Positions 37,430 through 46,122 of a DNA stretch of 64,000 nucleotides are shown piece by piece. The first letter of the stretch is position 1; every line of letters starts with the position of its first letter. Made by a program: the position numbers and the translations under genes. The notes under the pieces were generated by a model. It was not told the DNA's origin and ran no database searches. It worked only from the letters and a program-made list of their open reading frames with translations. The stretch is from Amorphus coralli DSM 19760 (GTDB lineage Bacteria > Pseudomonadota > Alphaproteobacteria > Rhizobiales > Amorphaceae), in NCBI RefSeq assembly GCF_000374525.1, contig NZ_KB894570.1, forward strand, positions 124,001 through 188,000, written 5' to 3'.

Positions 37430-37987
37430 TCAGTCGTCCCGTTTCAGCCCCAGGTGCTGGACGCCGCCCATGCGGGCCGGCCGCTTCGCCGAGATCGTGC
37501 GCGAGTTTACGCCCGTCCACGAGATCTCGCCGCACAGCCGCGCATACTCGATCTTCGGGCACCGGTTCATCACCACGGCGATGTTCTCCGCCTCCAGCCG
37601 TTCCGCGGCTGCGTCGTTGCGGATGCCGAGCTGCAACCAGACGACCTTCGGACGGGTGGGAAGGGCCAGGATCTCGTCGACGACGCCTGGAACCGCCTCG
37701 GACGCCCGGAAGACGTCGACCATGTCGACGGGCTCGGGGATGGCAGCCAGGGAAGCGAACACCGGCTGGCCGAGGATTTCCTTGCCGGCCTGGCCAGGAT
37801 TGATCGGCAGCACCCGGTAGCCTTTCGCCAGCAGGTATTTCTGCACGAAATAGGAGGGCCGGACGGTGTTGGCGCTGGCGCCGATCACGGCGATGCTCGA
37901 CACTCCGTTCAGAACCGCGCGGATGTAGGTGTCGCTGTACCGGTCATGATCGACCGGGCCGGCGAGAGGCGATGCGCTGTCGGTCAT
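37430..37987 (-). CDS. CoA-binding (YccU-like) protein
   Basis: A 185-residue Rossmann-fold protein: VSSIAVIGASANTVRPSYF gives the nucleotide-binding loop, followed by GYRVLPINPGQAGKEILGQPV and VVWLQLGIRNDAAAERLE. It matches the CoA-binding domain of the YccU type (like the N-terminal part of succinyl-CoA synthetase alpha). Its role is undefined. It lies between metY and the crotonase gene on the same strand, 7 bp after the crotonase, an arrangement recurrent in Hyphomicrobiales, so all three may be co-transcribed. Confidence 0.87.
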   Translation of the reverse strand: MTDSASPLAGPVDHDRYSDTYIRAVLNGVSSIAVIGASANTVRPSYFVQKYLLAKGYRVLPINPGQAGKEILGQPVFASLAAIPEPVDMVDVFRASEAVPGVVDEILALPTRPKVVWLQLGIRNDAAAERLEAENIAVVMNRCPKIEYARLCGEISWTGVNSRTISAKRPARMGGVQHLGLKRDD

Positions 37988-37994
37988 CTGCGGA

Positions 37995-38828
37995 TCAGCG
38001 TCCCTGCCACTCGGGATCGCGCTTGCCGACGAAGGCGGTCAGGCCCTCGTGGCCGTCCGACGTCATCAGGTTGTCGACCATCACCGTCGAGCAGTGGGCA
38101 TAGGCGTCCCGCAGGCCCTTCTCGATCTGCGTGTAATAGGCCTCCTTGCCCATTTGCAGGACGAGCGGCGACTTCTCCGCGACCTTGTCCGCCAGGGCCA
38201 TGGTCTCCTCGGTAAGGCGCTCCTCCGGCACGACGCGATTGACGAGGCCGATGCGGAGCGCGTGCTCGGCGTCGATCAGGTCGCCGGTCATCAACATCTC
38301 CAGCGCCGCCTTGCGGTCGACAACGCGCGACAGCGGCACCATCGGCGTGGAGCAGAACAGGCCAAAGGTCACGCCGGTTGTGCCGAACCGGGCTTCTTCG
38401 GCGGCGACCGCCATGTCGCAGGCGGCGACGAGCTGGCAGCCGGCCGCGGCCGCGACGGTGCGCACCTCGGCAATGACGGGACGCGGGTTGCGGGCGATCC
38501 CGTACATGAGCGCCGAGCACTGGTCGAACAGGCGCTCGAAGTAGCCGCGGCCACCGTCCTCGTCGTCATAGTGGGCCGTCATGGCCTTGAGATCGTGGCC
38601 GGCGGAAAAGGCGGGCCCTTCGCCGGCGATCACCACGCAGCGGACCGCGTCGTCGTCGGCGGCGCGCTCCAGCGCCGCGTCGAGCGCGGCCATCATCTCG
38701 GTGGTGAGAAGGTTGCGGCGCCTGGTGTCGCAAAGCGTCAGCCGTCGAACCCGGCCTACGGTCTCCTCGCGCACGAAATCCTCGGGGGAGGCGGCCTCCG
38801 CTTCGGTCGGCTTGGGCTGCGCGCTCAT
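37995..38828 (-). CDS. Enoyl-CoA hydratase/isomerase family protein (ECHDC3-like)
   Basis: A 277-residue crotonase-fold protein. The CoA-binding oxyanion strand is AFSAGHDLKAMTAHYDD and the second is VAAAAGCQLVAACDMAVA. The usual catalytic Glu region is replaced by GVTFGLFCSTPMVPLSRVV, as in ECHDC3-type proteins, which lack the acid/base glutamate, so classic hydratase activity is doubtful. The chosen ATG has GAGAGGA upstream; the longer frame is antisense to the thioesterase region. Confidence 0.86.
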   Translation of the reverse strand: MSAQPKPTEAEAASPEDFVREETVGRVRRLTLCDTRRRNLLTTEMMAALDAALERAADDDAVRCVVIAGEGPAFSAGHDLKAMTAHYDDEDGGRGYFERLFDQCSALMYGIARNPRPVIAEVRTVAAAAGCQLVAACDMAVAAEEARFGTTGVTFGLFCSTPMVPLSRVVDRKAALEMLMTGDLIDAEHALRIGLVNRVVPEERLTEETMALADKVAEKSPLVLQMGKEAYYTQIEKGLRDAYAHCSTVMVDNLMTSDGHEGLTAFVGKRDPEWQGR

Positions 38829-38985
38829 GGCTGGCGTCCTCTCGGGGGCGGGAACAGGAGGGCGCTCCGTGAAACCGGTCAGCGCCCCGCAATCGGACGG
38901 TGCCCCGGAACGCCCGGCGTTGCAATATGAGCCACAAGCGGGCCGGATGGCAGGGGCGCGCGAAAACCGCACGGGAGAAGACAGC

Positions 38986-39423
38986 ATGCAGGGTGCCGGC
39001 GAGATCGCGGCCTTTCTGGCGCGGGAGTTTCCCGCGGTATTCGGGCCTGAGCGTGGCTGCGTCGTCGATGTCGCGGAGGCGGGAAGGGCGGTCTGCCGCC
39101 TCGTCCCCACCGACGATCACCTGCGTCCGGGGGACATCGTGTCGGGGCCGACCATGATGATGCTGGCCGATGCCACGGCCTACGCGGCCCTCCTGTCGGT
39201 GTATCCCGGCGCCATCCATGCCGTGACAACCAACCTCAGCATCAACTTCCTGCGGGCGCTCAAGGCGACCCATCCGATCGTGGCTGAATGCGAAATCATC
39301 AAGCCGGGCAAGCGGCTGGCGGTGCTGACCTGCGAGGTGCGCGGGAAGGAGAGTGACGAGCCGGCCGCGCATGTGGTCATGACCTACTCGCTGCCGCCCG
39401 TCACACGGGATACGGTATTATAA
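38986..39423 (+). CDS. PaaI-family hotdog thioesterase
   Basis: A 145-residue single hotdog-fold protein. The family pattern shows in RPGDIVSGPTMMMLADATAY (helix with conserved Gly and the Asp position) and TTNLSINFLRALKATHP. It presumably hydrolyses an acyl- or aryl-CoA; substrate unknown. The start ATG has GGGAG about 8 nt upstream. It diverges from the crotonase gene and ends 229 bp before rplM, next to the rplM promoter. Confidence 0.85.
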   Translation: MQGAGEIAAFLAREFPAVFGPERGCVVDVAEAGRAVCRLVPTDDHLRPGDIVSGPTMMMLADATAYAALLSVYPGAIHAVTTNLSINFLRALKATHPIVAECEIIKPGKRLAVLTCEVRGKESDEPAAHVVMTYSLPPVTRDTVL

Positions 39424-39475
39424 TACCAATGGTGCAAGCGTCTGTTTTAAGGGCCTAAATTGGCCAAGACAGCGC

Positions 39476-39504
39476 TTGACGCGCGCGCCGAACCCGCTTA
39501 TGTC
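39476..39504 (+). promoter_or_regulatory. Candidate rplM-rpsI promoter
   Basis: TTGACG (39476-39481), a 17-nt spacer and TATGTC (39499-39504), within CTTGAC...CTTATG, about 150 bp before rplM. Good -35 and spacing; moderate -10. Confidence 0.5.
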
Positions 39505-39651
39505 AGCCTCCACTCGCCTGAAATGGCTGTCGTCGTGACGGTCGGTGCTCGCGCCGCCGCCGGGATGGCCGTTTTGCGTGGCGGGACAGATTTCAGGTCT
39601 ATCCGCGTTCGGCCGGTCCGGATGCGCGGTCGATCCAGGAAGGATGAAGCA

Positions 39652-40116
39652 ATGAAGACTCCGTCGGTAAAACCGGCCGAAGTCGAGAAGAAGTGGATCG
39701 TGATCGACGCCTCCGACCTCGTGGTCGGTCGCCTTGCGTCGATCGTGGCCAACCGTCTTCGCGGCAAGCACAAGGCCATCTATACGCCGCACGTCGACTG
39801 CGGCGACAACGTCATCATCGTCAACGCCGAGAAGGTTCGCCTGACCGGTCGTAAGTACGAGCAGAAGAAGTATTTCTGGCACACCGGCTATCCGGGCGGC
39901 ATCAAGGAGCGCACCGCGCGTGCGACCATCGAGGGCCGGTTCCCGGAGCGTGTGGTCGAGGCGGCTGTGCGTCGCATGATCCCGCGTGGCCCGCTTGGCC
40001 GCCAGCAGTTCAAGAACCTCTACGTCTATGCCGGTCCCGATCACCCGCACGAGGCCCAGAAGCCCGAGGCGGTGGACGTGGCGGCCATGAACACCAAGAA
40101 CCAGAGGGAAGCGTAA
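39652..40116 (+). CDS. rplM: 50S ribosomal protein L13
   Basis: A 154-residue ribosomal protein bound early to 23S rRNA. Signature segments: [35 protein letters not shown]-like core (here [18 protein letters not shown]), [19 protein letters not shown] and [18 protein letters not shown]. The ATG has AGGAAGGA upstream. Its last base is the first of rpsI's ATG, so the pair is coupled. Confidence 0.97.
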   Translation: MKTPSVKPAEVEKKWIVIDASDLVVGRLASIVANRLRGKHKAIYTPHVDCGDNVIIVNAEKVRLTGRKYEQKKYFWHTGYPGGIKERTARATIEGRFPERVVEAAVRRMIPRGPLGRQQFKNLYVYAGPDHPHEAQKPEAVDVAAMNTKNQREA

Positions 40117-40610
40117 TGTCCGACCAGCTTCAGTCTCTCGAAGAGCTCGGATCGGCCCTCGGCAGCGACGGCGCTCAGGGCGAGGCCCAGCAGCAGCCGG
40201 TGCACGTCCAGAAGCTCGACGCCCAGGGCCGCGCCTATGCGACCGGCAAGCGCAAGGACGCCGTCGCCCGCGTGTGGGTGCGTCCGGGCACGGGCAAGAT
40301 CCAGATCAACAAGAAGGACTACACGGACTATTTTGCCCGTCCGGTCCTTCAGATGGTGATCCGCCAGCCGATCGTCGCCGCTGACCGCGACGGCCAGTTC
40401 GACGTCATCGCGACGGTGTCCGGCGGCGGCCTTTCCGGCCAGGCCGGTGCGGTCCGTCACGGCATCTCCAAGGCGCTGACCCACTACGAGCCGGAGCTTC
40501 GCCCCGTGCTCAAGCGTGGCGGCTTCCTGACCCGCGACTCCCGCGTGGTCGAGCGTAAGAAGTACGGCCGGGCCAAGGCTCGCCGGAGCTTCCAGTTCTC
40601 CAAGCGCTGA
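40116..40610 (+). CDS. rpsI: 30S ribosomal protein S9
   Basis: A 164-residue protein with an N-terminal extension of about 35 Gln/Ala-rich residues, common in alphaproteobacteria, before the S9 core ([18 protein letters not shown]). The C-terminus [20 protein letters not shown] ends in the conserved Lys-Arg tail that reaches the P-site tRNA. The pair rplM-rpsI is universal, and a terminator follows at 50 bp. Confidence 0.97.
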   Translation: MSDQLQSLEELGSALGSDGAQGEAQQQPVHVQKLDAQGRAYATGKRKDAVARVWVRPGTGKIQINKKDYTDYFARPVLQMVIRQPIVAADRDGQFDVIATVSGGGLSGQAGAVRHGISKALTHYEPELRPVLKRGGFLTRDSRVVERKKYGRAKARRSFQFSKR

Positions 40611-40660
40611 CCGCGCAGGGAGGGGCACCGTCTCGCCTTTCCCGCCGGATGCAGACATGC

Positions 40661-40695
40661 GAAAGGGCCCGCCGGCTGGTGGGCCCTTTCCTTTT
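40661..40695 (+). terminator. Rho-independent terminator of rplM-rpsI
   Basis: GAAAGGGCCC and GGGCCCTTTC form a perfect 10-bp stem with a 10-nt loop, followed by CTTTT. The symmetrical A/T ends allow use in both directions (the convergent HxlR gene ends 26 bp further). Confidence 0.8.
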
Positions 40696-40720
40696 GGGGT
40701 TGGTTGGCGACTGTGCGGCT

Positions 40721-41077
40721 TCAGCTGTCGCGGCCGGCGTCCAGGCTCGGCACCCATTCCATCGCCCAGTCGCCCAGCGGCTCCAGGTGCTGGAACAGGT
40801 CGCGCCCGCTGACGGTCAGGGCGTAGCCATCGTGCGCCTTCTCCACCAGCCCAACCGAGCGCAGCTCCTTCAGGCGGGTGTTCAGCACGCTCGGGGAGGC
40901 TGATCCGCATCTCTCCTGCAGGTCCCGGAAGGTCCGCGAGCCGTCGCTCAGATTCCATAAGACTCCCATCGCCCATCGGCGGCTCAACAGGTCGAAGAGC
41001 ACCATGATGGGCTGGCCACTGCGGGATCCCCGCACCGGGCTGCCGGGCGCCGCGACCGGACGGGCCTCATTATTCAC
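40721..41077 (-). CDS. HxlR-family transcriptional regulator
   Basis: A 118-residue winged-helix regulator: LFDLLSRRWAMGVLWNLSDG opens the domain, then RTFRDLQERCGSASPSVLNTRLKEL (recognition helix) and the wing EKAHDGYALTVSGRDLF. It lacks the usual N-terminal Cys of redox-type HxlR. The start is a GTG with AAAGGAAA just upstream. It diverges from a DMT exporter gene with only 72 bp between starts, which hold a perfect palindrome, so it very likely controls the exporter and itself. Confidence 0.85.
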   Translation of the reverse strand: MNNEARPVAAPGSPVRGSRSGQPIMVLFDLLSRRWAMGVLWNLSDGSRTFRDLQERCGSASPSVLNTRLKELRSVGLVEKAHDGYALTVSGRDLFQHLEPLGDWAMEWVPSLDAGRDS

Positions 41078-41114
41078 GAGATTTCCTTTGCTACTAAAAT
41101 GAAAGCGTCGTATT

Positions 41115-41131
41115 GCTACGAATATCGTAGC
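41115..41131. promoter_or_regulatory. Palindromic operator between HxlR and DMT transporter genes
   Basis: GCTACGA-ATA-TCGTAGC is a perfect 7-bp inverted repeat with a 3-nt centre, midway between the two divergent starts. The size and position fit a binding site for the dimeric HxlR regulator. Confidence 0.6.
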
Positions 41132-41149
41132 GTACGGTGGAGGGGGACG

Positions 41150-42103
41150 ATGCGCAAGGTGGCCGCGGCTGATGTCGGTCTCTGGCTGGCGCTCGCACTG
41201 ATGTGGAGCTCGTCCTACACGGCGATCAAGATCGGTGTTGCCGCGCTGGATCCTGCCGTCCTCGTGGCCGGACGGCTGCTTGTCGGCAGCATCGTCATCT
41301 ACGCGGCCCTGCGGATGCGCGGCATGCGGCTCTCGCGGGAGCCGGCCGTCTGGGTGTCCTACGCGGCAACCGGTCTTCTCGGCAGCGCAATCCCGTTCCT
41401 GCTGATCACATATGGCGAGCAGTCGGTGGACAGCGGGCTCGCCGCGATCCTCATGGGCACGGTCCCGGTCGTGACACTTCTGCTGGCCGCGGGCGTGGTG
41501 CCAAGCGAACGTCTGACGGCGCGGAGCGCGATCGGAGTCGCTGGAGGGTTCGCCGGCGTAATCGTCCTGATCGGGCCGTCGTCGCTGGTGGAACTGGGAG
41601 CGCAGCTCAAGGGGCAGGTGGCGATCATCGGGGCGACGGTCTGCTATGCGCTTTCGACCGTCTACATCAGGCGTTTCGTGACGCGGCCGGCGCTGGAAAT
41701 GGCCGCAGGGTCGCTTCTTGTCGCGACGGTCTTCATGATCGGGATCGTGACGGTGAGCGGAGCCGGCCTCTCCACGTTGAAGCTCACGCCGGCGTCGCTG
41801 GGAGTGATCGTCTACCTTGGTCTGTTCTCAACAGCCTGCGCGAACCTGATCTACTTCCATCTCGTGCCCCGGCTCGGGGCAACGCGCATGGCACAGGTGA
41901 ATTTCGCGGTGCCGGTCGGCGGTGCCGCCTTGGGCGCGCTTCTGCTCGGAGAAAGCCTGACCGCCCAGAAGCTCGCGGCCCTCTTCATCATCGTCGGCTC
42001 CGTCTATCTGGGAACGACGCGCGGAAGGGTCCGTCACGCGGCCGCGACGGACAGCGACCGTGTCGGGCAGGAGGCCGCAGAGGAACAGGGCGCTACTCGG
42101 TGA
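41150..42103 (+). CDS. DMT-superfamily (EamA) transporter
   Basis: A 317-residue protein with ten predicted membrane helices in two EamA repeats; LALMWSSSYTAIKIGVAALDP opens repeat one and FSTACANLIYFHLVPRLGA lies in repeat two. Members export amino acids, amines, drugs or metabolites; the substrate is unknown, though control by an HxlR regulator suggests an inducible efflux pump. The chosen ATG has GGAGGGGG upstream; an in-frame ATG at 41099 lies before the operator and is unlikely. The last 11 bp overlap the convergent APC permease gene. Confidence 0.85.
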   Translation: MRKVAAADVGLWLALALMWSSSYTAIKIGVAALDPAVLVAGRLLVGSIVIYAALRMRGMRLSREPAVWVSYAATGLLGSAIPFLLITYGEQSVDSGLAAILMGTVPVVTLLLAAGVVPSERLTARSAIGVAGGFAGVIVLIGPSSLVELGAQLKGQVAIIGATVCYALSTVYIRRFVTRPALEMAAGSLLVATVFMIGIVTVSGAGLSTLKLTPASLGVIVYLGLFSTACANLIYFHLVPRLGATRMAQVNFAVPVGGAALGALLLGESLTAQKLAALFIIVGSVYLGTTRGRVRHAAATDSDRVGQEAAEEQGATR

Positions 42104-43706
42104 TGTCCTTGGCGTCGAATTCGGCGCGTTCGAAGATGCGCTCTTCTTCCATGTAGCGGTCGAACTTGTCCTTGCTCAGCTTGCAGCGCTGGGCGTACCA
42201 GAACACCGCGATGGCAAGGGCCGTGAGCAGCATCTGGTCCCATCCGAATGGGATGACGCCGATTCCGTTGCCGAAATGGCCGAGATAGGAAATGAGCGCC
42301 ACGCCGATCACGTAGGGGATCAGCCAGACGGCCTCGGCGAGATCCAGGACGATGTGCTTGCGCCCCATCACCCAGCGGCCGACCGCGAACCAGATGAAGC
42401 CGACGAGCAGCGCCAGGCCCAGCCGCCAGATCGTGTCCCAGCCGCTCCAGTAGACCACCAGCGTCGCCACGATGAAGGCGGCCCCGGCGGTCAACTTCAC
42501 CGCGGGTACTTTGAACGAGCGCGGATGGTCGGGCAGCAGCTGGCGCAGGGCCACCACCGCAATCGGCCCGACGATGAAGGACAGCACGATAGCCGCGCCG
42601 TTGAGGGCCACCACCTCGTTGAACGGCATCAGGATGAAGAACAGCGACGACACGACGAAGTTCAGGAGCAGCGCGTAGAGCGGCACGCCGCGGCTGGAGA
42701 TCTGCATGAAGAAGCGCGAGAAGAAGCCGTTCTGCGCCAGCGCCAGCGCCAGTCGGCCGTTGGAGCCGGACGACACGAGGCCGGCGGCGAAGGTCGAGGC
42801 CACCGCGCCGACGTTGAGAAGGCTCACCAGCCACAGCATGCCGATGGCAGAGGCGATCGCGGCCATCGGGCCGAGCTGGTGGCCGAGCGAAAGATTCTTC
42901 CAGCCGTTCGCTACCTGGTCGGGCTGGACCGCGCCGATGAAGGCGGTCTGAAGCAGCGTGTAGAGCAGGAAAGCGATGCCGACGGCGAGAAGCAGCGCAG
43001 CGGGAATCGTGAATTTTGGGTTCTTCGTTTCACCGGCCATGTCGATGGCGTGGCGGAAGCCGATGAAGGCGAAGATCACGCCGCCGCTGGAGACGGCCGC
43101 CAGTATGCCCTGCACGCCGTAGGGCGCGAAGCCGCCAGTCGTCTCGCTGGTGAAGTTGCCGCTGTCGAAGATGGTCACGATGATCACCCCGGCGAGCAGC
43201 AGCGGGATGCCGATCTTCGCCCAGGTGAGGGTGGAGTTCAGGTAGGCGAAGAACTTCACGCCGGCGGCGTTGATGAGGGTGAAGACCAGAAGGAGCCCGG
43301 TGCAGATGGCAATGCCCCAGCCCGACAACGTGCCGGTTCCTTCGCCCACGTAGAGCCAGTCGGCGTGCGGGGCGAGGTAGTGGAGCATGGCCTCCACCTC
43401 GATCGGCGCGGTCGTGTTGTAGCCCACCCAGGCCGACCAGCCCATGGCCATGGAGACGACGTTGCCGTGGCTGAACTGGGGAACGCGCGCGATGCCGCCG
43501 GGGACGGGCAGCATGGCGGAGATCTCGGCGAAGGTAACGGCAAGCAGCAGCATGGCGACGGCGCCGATACCCCAAGAAATGAGGCTGGCGGGACCGGCAT
43601 ACTGGCTCGCCTGAAGCGGTGCGAACAGCCAGCCGGATCCGATCATCCCGCTGATGGCCACGAAGGTGAGACCGATCAGACCGATCTCGCGCTTCATATG
43701 ATGCAT
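42093..43706 (-). CDS. APC-superfamily amino acid/polyamine permease
   Basis: A 537-residue permease with about 12-14 membrane helices. The first helix has the unwound APC substrate motif GMIGSGWLFAP; GFRHAIDMAGETKNP is the helix-6 region, where the family usually carries its second unwound segment. The C-terminus is longer than the ~450-residue norm and ends in an acidic tail. The substrate is not fixed by sequence. Its divergent neighbour is an agmatinase-type ureohydrolase (210 bp between starts), suggesting uptake of a guanidino compound or amine. Confidence 0.83.
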   Translation of the reverse strand: MHHMKREIGLIGLTFVAISGMIGSGWLFAPLQASQYAGPASLISWGIGAVAMLLLAVTFAEISAMLPVPGGIARVPQFSHGNVVSMAMGWSAWVGYNTTAPIEVEAMLHYLAPHADWLYVGEGTGTLSGWGIAICTGLLLVFTLINAAGVKFFAYLNSTLTWAKIGIPLLLAGVIIVTIFDSGNFTSETTGGFAPYGVQGILAAVSSGGVIFAFIGFRHAIDMAGETKNPKFTIPAALLLAVGIAFLLYTLLQTAFIGAVQPDQVANGWKNLSLGHQLGPMAAIASAIGMLWLVSLLNVGAVASTFAAGLVSSGSNGRLALALAQNGFFSRFFMQISSRGVPLYALLLNFVVSSLFFILMPFNEVVALNGAAIVLSFIVGPIAVVALRQLLPDHPRSFKVPAVKLTAGAAFIVATLVVYWSGWDTIWRLGLALLVGFIWFAVGRWVMGRKHIVLDLAEAVWLIPYVIGVALISYLGHFGNGIGVIPFGWDQMLLTALAIAVFWYAQRCKLSKDKFDRYMEEERIFERAEFDAKDITE

Positions 43707-43916
43707 CGAAAACCCCCCGGACGCGGTCTCCGCTCGATCGCGACCGCCATATCGTTCCCCTGGCGCAAGCGTACGCGGATTCCGGCTGCCTTGTCAGCGG
43801 TTGAAAATGGAAGTCCTTGAAAATCCTTCGCTGTCGCCGGTGCCGTTGTCGGGCAGGGGCAAAGCGGCTACATCAGGTGCGAGTACAGTCCGAACGTCCG
43901 AAGAGGCCGACCCCCG

Positions 43917-44894
43917 ATGGCCGACCATGCGCTGCCGCGGCCGACCGACAACGCCTTTGTCGGCGAGTCCGTCTACGGCGGTTCCCATGAAGCGACCTAT
44001 GCCGGCGTGACATCCTTCATGCGCCGCCGGCTGACGCGTGACCTGACAGGTGTGGACCTGGTGGTCTGGGGCATTCCGTTCGACGCGGCAGTCTCCAACC
44101 GGCCCGGTACGCGGTTCGGTCCGCAGGCGGTGCGGCGCGCCTCGGCGATCTTCGACGGCGATCCTCAATATCCATTCCAGGCCGATCCGTTCGAGACGTT
44201 GGCGGTCGTCGACTACGGCGACTGCGCGCTCGACTACGGCTACCATCAGGAAGTGCCCGGCGAGATCGAACGCCAGGCCGGTGCGATCCTCGATGCCGGC
44301 TGCCACCTGTTCTCCATTGGTGGCGACCACTTCGTCACGCTGCCACTGCTGCGCGCCCATGCCGCCCGGCACGGGCCGTTGGCGCTCGTCCAGTTCGACG
44401 CCCATCAGGACACCTGGCCCGACCGGGCCGGCCGGCTCGATCACGGCAGCTTCGTCGGCCGTGCGGTCAAGGAAGGGATCGTCGATCCCCAGCGCTCCAT
44501 CCAGATCGGCATCCGGACCCATGCGCCGGAAACCTTCGGCATCGAGATCATCGGCGGTGACGACGTCGAGCGCCTTGGCGTGGACGGCGTGACCCATCGC
44601 ATCCTCGACCGGGTCGGCACTGGCGCGGCCTACATGACCTTCGACATCGACTGCCTCGACCCGGCCTTTGCGCCTGGCACCGGCACGCCGGTTGCGGGCG
44701 GCCTCACCAGCCGGGAGGCGATGATCATCCTGCGCGGCCTGGGCGGGCTGGAGTTCGTCGGCGGTGACGTCGTCGAGGTTTCGCCGCCCTACGATCATGC
44801 CGACATCACGGCCATCGCCGGGTCGACCGTCGCCATGTCCTATATCGGCATGCAGGCGCAGCGACGACGAGACGGGGGCGCGCCGCGCACCTGA
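43917..44894 (+). CDS. speB: Agmatinase / guanidino ureohydrolase
   Basis: A 325-residue ureohydrolase with the full dinuclear Mn site: SIGGDHFVTLPLL, LVQFDAHQDTWPD and MTFDIDCLDPAFAPGTG, and the N-terminal NRPGTRFGPQAVRRAS block. It hydrolyses a guanidino compound, most likely agmatine to putrescine plus urea; guanidinobutyrase or guanidinopropionase activity is possible from sequence alone. The ATG choice gives the family's usual length. It diverges from the APC permease. Confidence 0.85.
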   Translation: MADHALPRPTDNAFVGESVYGGSHEATYAGVTSFMRRRLTRDLTGVDLVVWGIPFDAAVSNRPGTRFGPQAVRRASAIFDGDPQYPFQADPFETLAVVDYGDCALDYGYHQEVPGEIERQAGAILDAGCHLFSIGGDHFVTLPLLRAHAARHGPLALVQFDAHQDTWPDRAGRLDHGSFVGRAVKEGIVDPQRSIQIGIRTHAPETFGIEIIGGDDVERLGVDGVTHRILDRVGTGAAYMTFDIDCLDPAFAPGTGTPVAGGLTSREAMIILRGLGGLEFVGGDVVEVSPPYDHADITAIAGSTVAMSYIGMQAQRRRDGGAPRT

Positions 44895-45006
44895 CGCGGG
44901 TTTTGACGACCCGGATACGACGCGACGCGCCCTGCCGCCGGTCTCTAACCATCCTCACATGTTCCGTTGCGCCCGTTGCGGGTGCCCAGCCTCCAGGAGG
45001 CCCTTC

Positions 45007-46059
45007 ATGTCCAAGACCATCAACGTCGCCATTCTCGGTGCGTCCGGCTACACCGGCGCTGAGCTCGTCCGGCTCCTGCTGCGGCATCCGACTTTCCGGA
45101 TCGCCGCGCTATCGGCCGACAGCAAGGCCGGCCGTACCATGGCGGAGGTCTTTCCGCAGTTCGCCGGCGTCGACCTGCCGGTGTTGAAGAAAATTGGCGA
45201 AATCGATCTCGGTGGTATCGACGCCGTCTTCGGCGCGCTTCCGCACGGCACCACCCAGGAGGTCATCTCCGACCTTCTGGCGCGCAAGCCGGACCTGAAG
45301 ATCGTCGATCTCTCAGCCGACTTCCGGCTCGCCGATCTGGACGCCTATGCCGAATGGTACGGTCATCCGCACAAGGCGCCGGCGCTCCAGGAGGAGGCCG
45401 TCTACGGTCTCGTCGAGGTGCACCGGGAAAAGATCCGCGGCGCTCGGCTGGTGGCAAACCCGGGTTGCTACACAACGACGGCCGAACTGCCCGTCATTGG
45501 CCTTCTGGAGGCCGGTGCCATCGATCCCGACGAGATCGTCATCGACGCCAAGACCGGCATGACCGGTGCCGGCCGGGCGGCCAAGGAAGGCATGCTCTTC
45601 TCCGAAGTCTCGGAGGGCATCCACGCTTACGGCGTCGGCAAGCATCGGCATATGGCGGAGCTCGACCAGGAGTTCGGCGTGGCAGCGGGCAAGCCGGTTT
45701 CGGCGACCTTCACGCCGCATCTCGCGCCCATGAACCGGGGCATCTATGCGACGATCTACGTGCGCACCATGGGTGGCGGCGACGCCGAGGGGCTGCACGA
45801 TATCCTGGCACGTCGCTACGCCGACGAGCCCTTCGTCACCGTGCTGCCCTTCGGCCAGGTGCCGCAGTCGCGCCACGTGCGCGGCTCCAACATGGTGCAG
45901 ATCGGTGTCGTCGCCGATCGGCGGCCGGGGCGCGCCATCGTCATCTCGACGCTGGACAACCTGGTGAAGGGGGCGTCCGGTCAGGCGCTGCAGAACATGA
46001 ACCTTCTGTTCGACCTGCCGGAGACCGCGGGCCTGGAGCAGGGCGCCCTGTTCCCGTAA
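45007..46059 (+). CDS. argC: N-acetyl-gamma-glutamyl-phosphate reductase
   Basis: A 350-residue NADPH enzyme for the third step of arginine synthesis. The Rossmann loop is LGASGYTGAELVRLL; the catalytic Cys 154 lies in LVANPGCYTTTAELP, and the His in the HRHMAELDQEF segment. The length identifies the common long form. The ATG has CCAGGAGG upstream. It follows speB by 112 bp; in many relatives argC follows rpsI, so a rearrangement placing the HxlR, DMT, APC and speB genes between them is possible. Confidence 0.96.
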   Translation: MSKTINVAILGASGYTGAELVRLLLRHPTFRIAALSADSKAGRTMAEVFPQFAGVDLPVLKKIGEIDLGGIDAVFGALPHGTTQEVISDLLARKPDLKIVDLSADFRLADLDAYAEWYGHPHKAPALQEEAVYGLVEVHREKIRGARLVANPGCYTTTAELPVIGLLEAGAIDPDEIVIDAKTGMTGAGRAAKEGMLFSEVSEGIHAYGVGKHRHMAELDQEFGVAAGKPVSATFTPHLAPMNRGIYATIYVRTMGGGDAEGLHDILARRYADEPFVTVLPFGQVPQSRHVRGSNMVQIGVVADRRPGRAIVISTLDNLVKGASGQALQNMNLLFDLPETAGLEQGALFP

Positions 46060-46071
46060 GCCGACAGGGCA

Positions 46072-46092
46072 GGGGCGGCCCGTTGCCGCCCC
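46072..46092. terminator. Hairpin between convergent argC and DUF2165 genes
   Basis: GGGGCGGC and GCCGCCCC form a perfect 8-bp stem with a 5-nt loop, 13 bp after argC; a TTTT occurs only about 12 nt later, so termination strength is uncertain. Confidence 0.5.
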
Positions 46093-46122
46093 TCACCGGT
46101 ATTTTGGCCTGCGCTGCCGGCT

